Source: Candidatus Poribacteria bacterium (lineage in GTDB: Bacteria; Poribacteria; WGA-4E; GCA-2687025). From it: DNA of 20,264 bases. Shown here one piece after another: positions 16,963 through 20,264 of this stretch; position 1 is the first letter of the stretch, and each line of letters starts with the position of its first letter. Location: positions 1-20,264 of the forward strand of contig NYZG01000126.1 of assembly GCA_002687025.1 (NCBI GenBank), given 5' to 3'. A program made the position numbers and the translations under genes. The notes under the pieces are model-generated. The model did no database searches. It was not told the DNA's origin and saw nothing but the letters and a program-made list of their open reading frames with translations.

Positions 16963-18734
16963 TGCACCGATGTCCCGCCCGCGTCGGAGCCGGCAAAGGA
17001 AAGGGTCTCGCGCACCGGCTGCATGAGCTCGTTCTGACGGATTCGTTCGGCGACGCGCCTGAATACGGGAGCGGCGACCTGGCTGCCGTAGTACGCGCCG
17101 TGCGGCTCGTCGATAACGATGAGCATCGAATACTCGGGAGCGTCCGCCGGGAAGAAGCCGACGAAACTGCTGATGTAGGCTCCGGGCTTGTAGCCGCGAC
17201 TGCCCTCTGCCACCTTCTGGGAGGTCCCAGTCTTGCCCGCGACGCGCACGCCATCCAGCTGAGCCGACTTGCCGGACCCATCCTCTACCACGGTGACCAT
17301 GATATCGACGGCGGAGCGAGCCGTGTGGGGGTCCACGACCGGGTCCAGGGGTGCGCGACCCGCGTCGCGGCGCACGTGGGGGCGCGTGGGCTGGCCGCCG
17401 TTGGCAAGCGCGTTCACCGCCGAGAGCATCTGCAACGGAGTGACCGAAATCCCCTGACCCCACGGCGCGAAGTACATCGCGTAGCCGCTGCGATCCGAGA
17501 GCGCCGATGTCACGCCCGTGCGCTCGTACGGCAGGTCGATCTCCGTGCGCAGCGCGAGGCCGAACGCCTCTACGTACTCCCGGAACTCCGCCTGCGTGAG
17601 ACGCGAGGCGGCCTTGAGCACGCCGATATTGCTGGATTTGGCGATGACATCGGCGAGGGTAAGGCTGCCGTGGGGGTGGACATCCCGTATCGCTTTGATC
17701 CGAGCGTGCGGGACGTACGACCCCTCCTCGCAGTAGATCACATCGGTTGCCCGCGCGCGGCCCGAGTGCAGCAACGCGGCGAGCGTGACGACTTTGAAGA
17801 CCGAGCCTGGTTCGTATGGCGTCCAGATCGCTCGATTGCGTCGCTGAGCGGCGGTTACACCGCGGTCGTTGTAGTGGTTGAGGTCGAACGTTGGGTAGTT
17901 CGCCAACGCGTAGATCTCACCGGTCGTAGGATTCATCACGATGCCGACGCCGCCCGCGGCTTCGTGGTGGTCACACTGGGCGGCCAGCTCGACCTCCAGC
18001 GCGTGCTGGACTGTCTCGTCGATCGTGAGCACGACATCGAGGCCGGTTTCAGGGGCCTCGTCCGCCACGGCGCGCGGGTCGATGACGCGCCCCTTCCCGT
18101 CCTTAAGCGCCGCTCGCCGGACGTCCCGCGATCGGAGGAGATCGTTGTACGTCTTCTCCACGCCGGTGACGCCTTCGCCGTCGACGTTCGTGTGCCCGAT
18201 CACATGGGCCGCCAGTTCGCCGTTGGGATACGCGCGACGTTCCTCGACGCGCAGGTCGATGCCGCCGCGGGGCCACCAGCCGAAGTTGGCCTCGATGAGA
18301 GCGTCGTCCAGGGCTTTCGCCGTAGCGTGCCCCATGCGCCGCTCGATCCACTCGAACTCGCGCGGGCTGTCGAGTCGTCGGAGCGTCGCCGTGACGTCGA
18401 GTTGTAGTTGGTCGGCGATGAGATTCGCGAGTTCACGCTTGCGCTCGTGCACCCGCGCCGCCGGTCGACGCTCGGCCAACTGCCGGTAGAACGGTGGGTA
18501 TGTCACAAGGGAGTAGACGTTCTCGCTGACGGCAAGCTCGCGCAGGTTGCGGTCAAGGATGCGGCCTCGCTTCACGCGGGCCTGGATCGCGGTGTGCTGT
18601 TGCCGACTGCGGGCGTCGAAGGAATCGCTCCGGGCCCACTGCACCTGGAATAGCCGTATGACAAGACCCAGGAAGAGTGAGACGGCGCAGAGCATTATCC
18701 ACCGCATGCGCCGATTCGTGCGATGCTCGGTCAC
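16959..18734 (-). CDS. ftsI: Septal transpeptidase FtsI (class B PBP, PBP3-type)
   Basis: Class B penicillin-binding protein of 591 residues that cross-links septal peptidoglycan as the partner of FtsW. It has a short cytoplasmic tail, one membrane helix (about 12-31), a pedestal domain beginning RGRILDRN (57-64), and a transpeptidase domain with all three active-site motifs: SVFK with Ser311 and Lys314, SSN (367-369) and KTGT (501-504). There are no PASTA repeats at the C-terminus, unlike sporulation-type SpoVD or many Gram-positive homologues. The GTG start at 18734 overlaps the ftsL stop by 4 bases (GTGA), and the 3' end overlaps murE the same way. Confidence 0.97.
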   Translation of the reverse strand: MTEHRTNRRMRWIMLCAVSLFLGLVIRLFQVQWARSDSFDARSRQQHTAIQARVKRGRILDRNLRELAVSENVYSLVTYPPFYRQLAERRPAARVHERKRELANLIADQLQLDVTATLRRLDSPREFEWIERRMGHATAKALDDALIEANFGWWPRGGIDLRVEERRAYPNGELAAHVIGHTNVDGEGVTGVEKTYNDLLRSRDVRRAALKDGKGRVIDPRAVADEAPETGLDVVLTIDETVQHALEVELAAQCDHHEAAGGVGIVMNPTTGEIYALANYPTFDLNHYNDRGVTAAQRRNRAIWTPYEPGSVFKVVTLAALLHSGRARATDVIYCEEGSYVPHARIKAIRDVHPHGSLTLADVIAKSSNIGVLKAASRLTQAEFREYVEAFGLALRTEIDLPYERTGVTSALSDRSGYAMYFAPWGQGISVTPLQMLSAVNALANGGQPTRPHVRRDAGRAPLDPVVDPHTARSAVDIMVTVVEDGSGKSAQLDGVRVAGKTGTSQKVAEGSRGYKPGAYISSFVGFFPADAPEYSMLIVIDEPHGAYYGSQVAAPVFRRVAERIRQNELMQPVRETLSFAGSDAGGTSVQ

Positions 18735-19189
18735 TTAGCCTGTCTTCCGTCAGCCGCGGCTATCGGCCAGAACGACGCGATGGACGCGTACGATGCGACG
18801 ACAATGGGCGCGTCCTGTGGGTCGGCCTCCGCGTCGGCGAGCGCCTCGACGACGAGACCCGTCGCCGGACCCGCCACGACCACCGGGGGGCTCTCCGCCC
18901 GTACCAGACCAAGTTCCGCAGCGACGGAGTCCGCACGCGTCGGCGAGCGCAGCCCCTCCACCTCGATATGCGCTTGACTGAGTTCGTCTCGGACAAGCGC
19001 GGTGCGCTCGTCCAGGCCGGTGAGATCGTACGCCACGCAACGGCGAGCGTGCGCCATCCACGACTGCGCGAGTCCTATCGGCAAGGCCGTCAGCAGCAGC
19101 AGAAACGGTATGAGCGCGCGCCGTCTGACGATGCCGCGCTTCGGCCCGTCGTTGGCCTGGGCCGCTTGCGTTTCAGGACTCGGGGTCAT
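18731..19189 (-). CDS. ftsL: FtsL-like divisome protein
   Basis: Small bitopic protein of 152 residues in the exact ftsL position. A basic N-terminus (KRGIVRRR) leads to one membrane helix (about 25-44, ALIPFLLLLTALPIGLAQSW). An extracytoplasmic helical stretch (about 55-95) with heptad-like spacing follows, ending in SVAAELGLVRAESPPVVV, which matches the end of FtsL proteins. FtsL pairs with FtsB and FtsQ and activates FtsW/FtsI. It is unusual in having about 45 extra residues, including a second hydrophobic stretch (128-146). ATG 19189 is preferred because GTGGGA lies 6 bases upstream; ATG 19195 and GTG 19201 are alternatives. It overlaps rsmH by 17 bases. The identity rests on position and architecture more than on sequence. 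Confidence 0.82.
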   Translation of the reverse strand: MTPSPETQAAQANDGPKRGIVRRRALIPFLLLLTALPIGLAQSWMAHARRCVAYDLTGLDERTALVRDELSQAHIEVEGLRSPTRADSVAAELGLVRAESPPVVVAGPATGLVVEALADAEADPQDAPIVVASYASIASFWPIAAADGRQAK

Positions 19190-20105
19190 CTGCATTCCCA
19201 CTCGTTGGCGCGCGGCGTATCGCGCGCAGCTTGGCGCTGCGCGCTCTCGGGTTATCGAGGACTTCGTCTTCCGCGGTCATCGGTCGTTTCGTCAGCAGCT
19301 CGTAGGTCGGCGCCGGGCTCTCCGCCGCTGCCCGGAACCGGCGTTTCACGATCCGGTCTTCCAACGAGTGGAAGGCAATCACGCACAGCGTCCCGTCTGG
19401 ACGAAGGCGCTCGAGGGCCAAATCCAGCCCGCGTCTCAACGACGCGAGTTCGTCGTTGACACAGATTCTCAACGCCTGGAACGTCCTGGTTGCCGGATGC
19501 CTGCGCCGGCGCGCTGAGCCGGGCGTGACCCCCTCGATGAGATTCGCCAACTGCCGAGATGTCCTGAGCGGCCGCTGTCTGCGCTGCTCGACGACGGCGC
19601 GGGCGATGCGGCGAGCCCAGCGCTCCTCGCCGTATTCTCGGATGAGACCCTCCAGGTCCTCTTGCCGGTACCTATTAACAACGTCCGCAGCGGTCAGTTC
19701 TGTTTCGGGATTCATGCGCATATCGAGAGGTTCGTCTCGCGCGAATGAGAATCCGCGGCCCGAATCCTCAATCTGATACGACGACATCCCTATGTCCATC
19801 AGGATGCCGTCCGCGTCGGTCTCCCCGACCTCGTCCAGGGCCGCGTCCAGATCGGCGAAGTTCGCCTCCACGAGGGTCACTGCCGGGCCGTAGGGCCTGA
19901 GGCGCTGCTGTGCGATGTCGAGGGCGCCAGGATCCTGGTCGATGCCGATCAGCCGCGCGCCGCCGCCCGCCGCGTCAAGGATCGCCGCGGAGTGGCCCCC
20001 GAGGCCTACCGTCGCGTCGACGTACAGTCCGCCGGAGCGCGGGCGCAGGCACCGTAGTGCCTCGTCCACCATCACCGGGGTGTGGCTGGGCGCCTGGGCA
20101 GGCAC
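19173..20105 (-). CDS. rsmH: 16S rRNA (cytosine(1402)-N4)-methyltransferase RsmH
   Basis: SAM-dependent methyltransferase of 310 residues (old name MraW) that modifies C1402 in the ribosomal P-site region. The N-terminal HTPVMVDEAL is diagnostic. SAM motif I is VDATVGLGGHS (29-39) and the acidic loop is GIDQDPGAL (54-62). DIGMSSYQIED, RTFQALRICVNDEL and the C-terminal VIAFHSLEDRIVKRRF are all family hallmarks. The start is GTG 20105, with GAGGAA about 6 bases upstream; the same frame is closed by a TGA at 20180-20178 and offers no other start. It is the first gene of the operon, directly behind a recognisable promoter. Confidence 0.97.
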   Translation of the reverse strand: MPAQAPSHTPVMVDEALRCLRPRSGGLYVDATVGLGGHSAAILDAAGGGARLIGIDQDPGALDIAQQRLRPYGPAVTLVEANFADLDAALDEVGETDADGILMDIGMSSYQIEDSGRGFSFARDEPLDMRMNPETELTAADVVNRYRQEDLEGLIREYGEERWARRIARAVVEQRRQRPLRTSRQLANLIEGVTPGSARRRRHPATRTFQALRICVNDELASLRRGLDLALERLRPDGTLCVIAFHSLEDRIVKRRFRAAAESPAPTYELLTKRPMTAEDEVLDNPRARSAKLRAIRRAPTSGNADDPES

Positions 20106-20134
20106 GCTTGATTCCTCATGAGTGGGCTGCGGCC

Positions 20135-20163
20135 ATTGTAGTGCGGCCCGGGCCGACGGCCAA
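20135..20163 (-). promoter_or_regulatory. Candidate housekeeping promoter of the dcw operon
   Basis: On the minus strand TTGGCC (20163-20158) is followed by exactly 17 bases and then TACAAT (20140-20135), a 4/6 and 5/6 match to sigma-70-type boxes. Transcription would start near 20128, giving a short leader of about 22 bases that carries the rsmH ribosome site. It is the best-formed promoter in the window. Confidence 0.6.
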
Positions 20164-20174
20164 CAGCCCGACTT

Positions 20175-20231
20175 GCCTCATTGAAAATGTACTCGAGGTG
20201 GCATCGGCGCCTCATAACCGAAATGTACTCG
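20175..20231. repeat. Tandem composite repeat upstream of the dcw promoter
   Basis: The plus strand has GCCTCAT (20175-20181), 3 bases, then AAATGTACTCG (20185-20195). It recurs as GCCTCAT (20209-20215), 5 bases, then AAATGTACTCG (20221-20231). The 11-base halves are identical and lie 36 bases apart. Both copies are immediately upstream of the -35 box of the rsmH promoter, a position typical of operator or activator sites. They do not resemble the TGGG-type boxes bound by MraZ. The remaining bases of 20106-20264 show no gene I can support. Confidence 0.6.
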
Positions 20232-20264
20232 TGGGCCGATGGCCAGACGACGCCGATCTGGGCG

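Noticed and set aside
16963..17463. N-terminal extension of murE by 167 codons
   Set aside because: It runs wholly in the shadow of ftsI; the GTG overlapping the ftsI stop gives the normal MurE N-terminus and length.
20123..20235. GTGGG sequences near rsmH as MraZ boxes
   Set aside because: Only two copies about 108 bases apart, not the closely spaced direct repeats that MraZ binds.
20188..20264. Plus-strand open frame from ATG 20188 to the right edge, possibly a divergent gene
   Set aside because: Only 26 codons are visible, there is no ribosome site, and both ATGs fall within the direct repeat, so the similarity of the two starts is explained by the repeat itself. A divergent gene cannot be excluded.

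Overview
The window is about 20 kb of GC-rich bacterial chromosome. It is dominated by a complete, compact division and cell wall (dcw) cluster on the minus strand. The genus cannot be named from the sequence. MurE carries the DNPR signature, which points to meso-diaminopimelate peptidoglycan. FtsA, FtsQ, FtsL and FtsW are all present, so this is a conventional walled bacterium with an FtsA/FtsZ divisome. The high GC content and the phytanoyl-CoA dioxygenase-type and secreted alpha/beta hydrolase neighbours would suit an uncultured environmental lineage (for example the Latescibacterota, Poribacteria, Armatimonadota or Planctomycetes kind), but that is a guess.

Layout from right to left, in the direction of dcw transcription: a promoter region at 20106-20264 with a tandem repeat, then rsmH, ftsL, ftsI, murE, murF, mraY, murD, ftsW, murG, murC, murB, ftsQ, ftsA, a 267-base gap, ftsZ, and a DUF58/vWA protein that follows ftsZ closely. 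Most junctions overlap or are only 3 to 18 bases apart, including two GTGA overlaps (ftsL/ftsI and ftsI/murE), so rsmH to ftsA is very probably one operon. There is no mraZ within the 159 bases upstream of rsmH and no ddl between murB and ftsQ. The products make UDP-MurNAc (MurB), assemble the pentapeptide stem (MurC, MurD, MurE, MurF), build lipid II (MraY, MurG), polymerise and cross-link it at the septum (FtsW, FtsI), and organise the ring (FtsZ, FtsA, FtsQ, FtsL).

The left 2.2 kb is accessory. It holds a possible secreted-protein start on the minus strand at the left edge, a divergent secreted alpha/beta hydrolase, and a PhyH-family Fe(II)/2-oxoglutarate dioxygenase that runs tail to tail into the DUF58 gene with a 21-base overlap. 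There are no RNA genes, insertion sequences, CRISPR arrays or prophage signs, and no stretch over 300 bases without a gene.

I do not see a new system here. The observations most worth checking are: MurD with Ala in place of the conserved Arg of its His-Arg motif; a repeated composite motif just upstream of the dcw promoter; a hairpin at the ftsZ-DUF58 junction that contains a -10-like sequence; and the placement of a DUF58 gene, without a MoxR partner, directly behind ftsZ.
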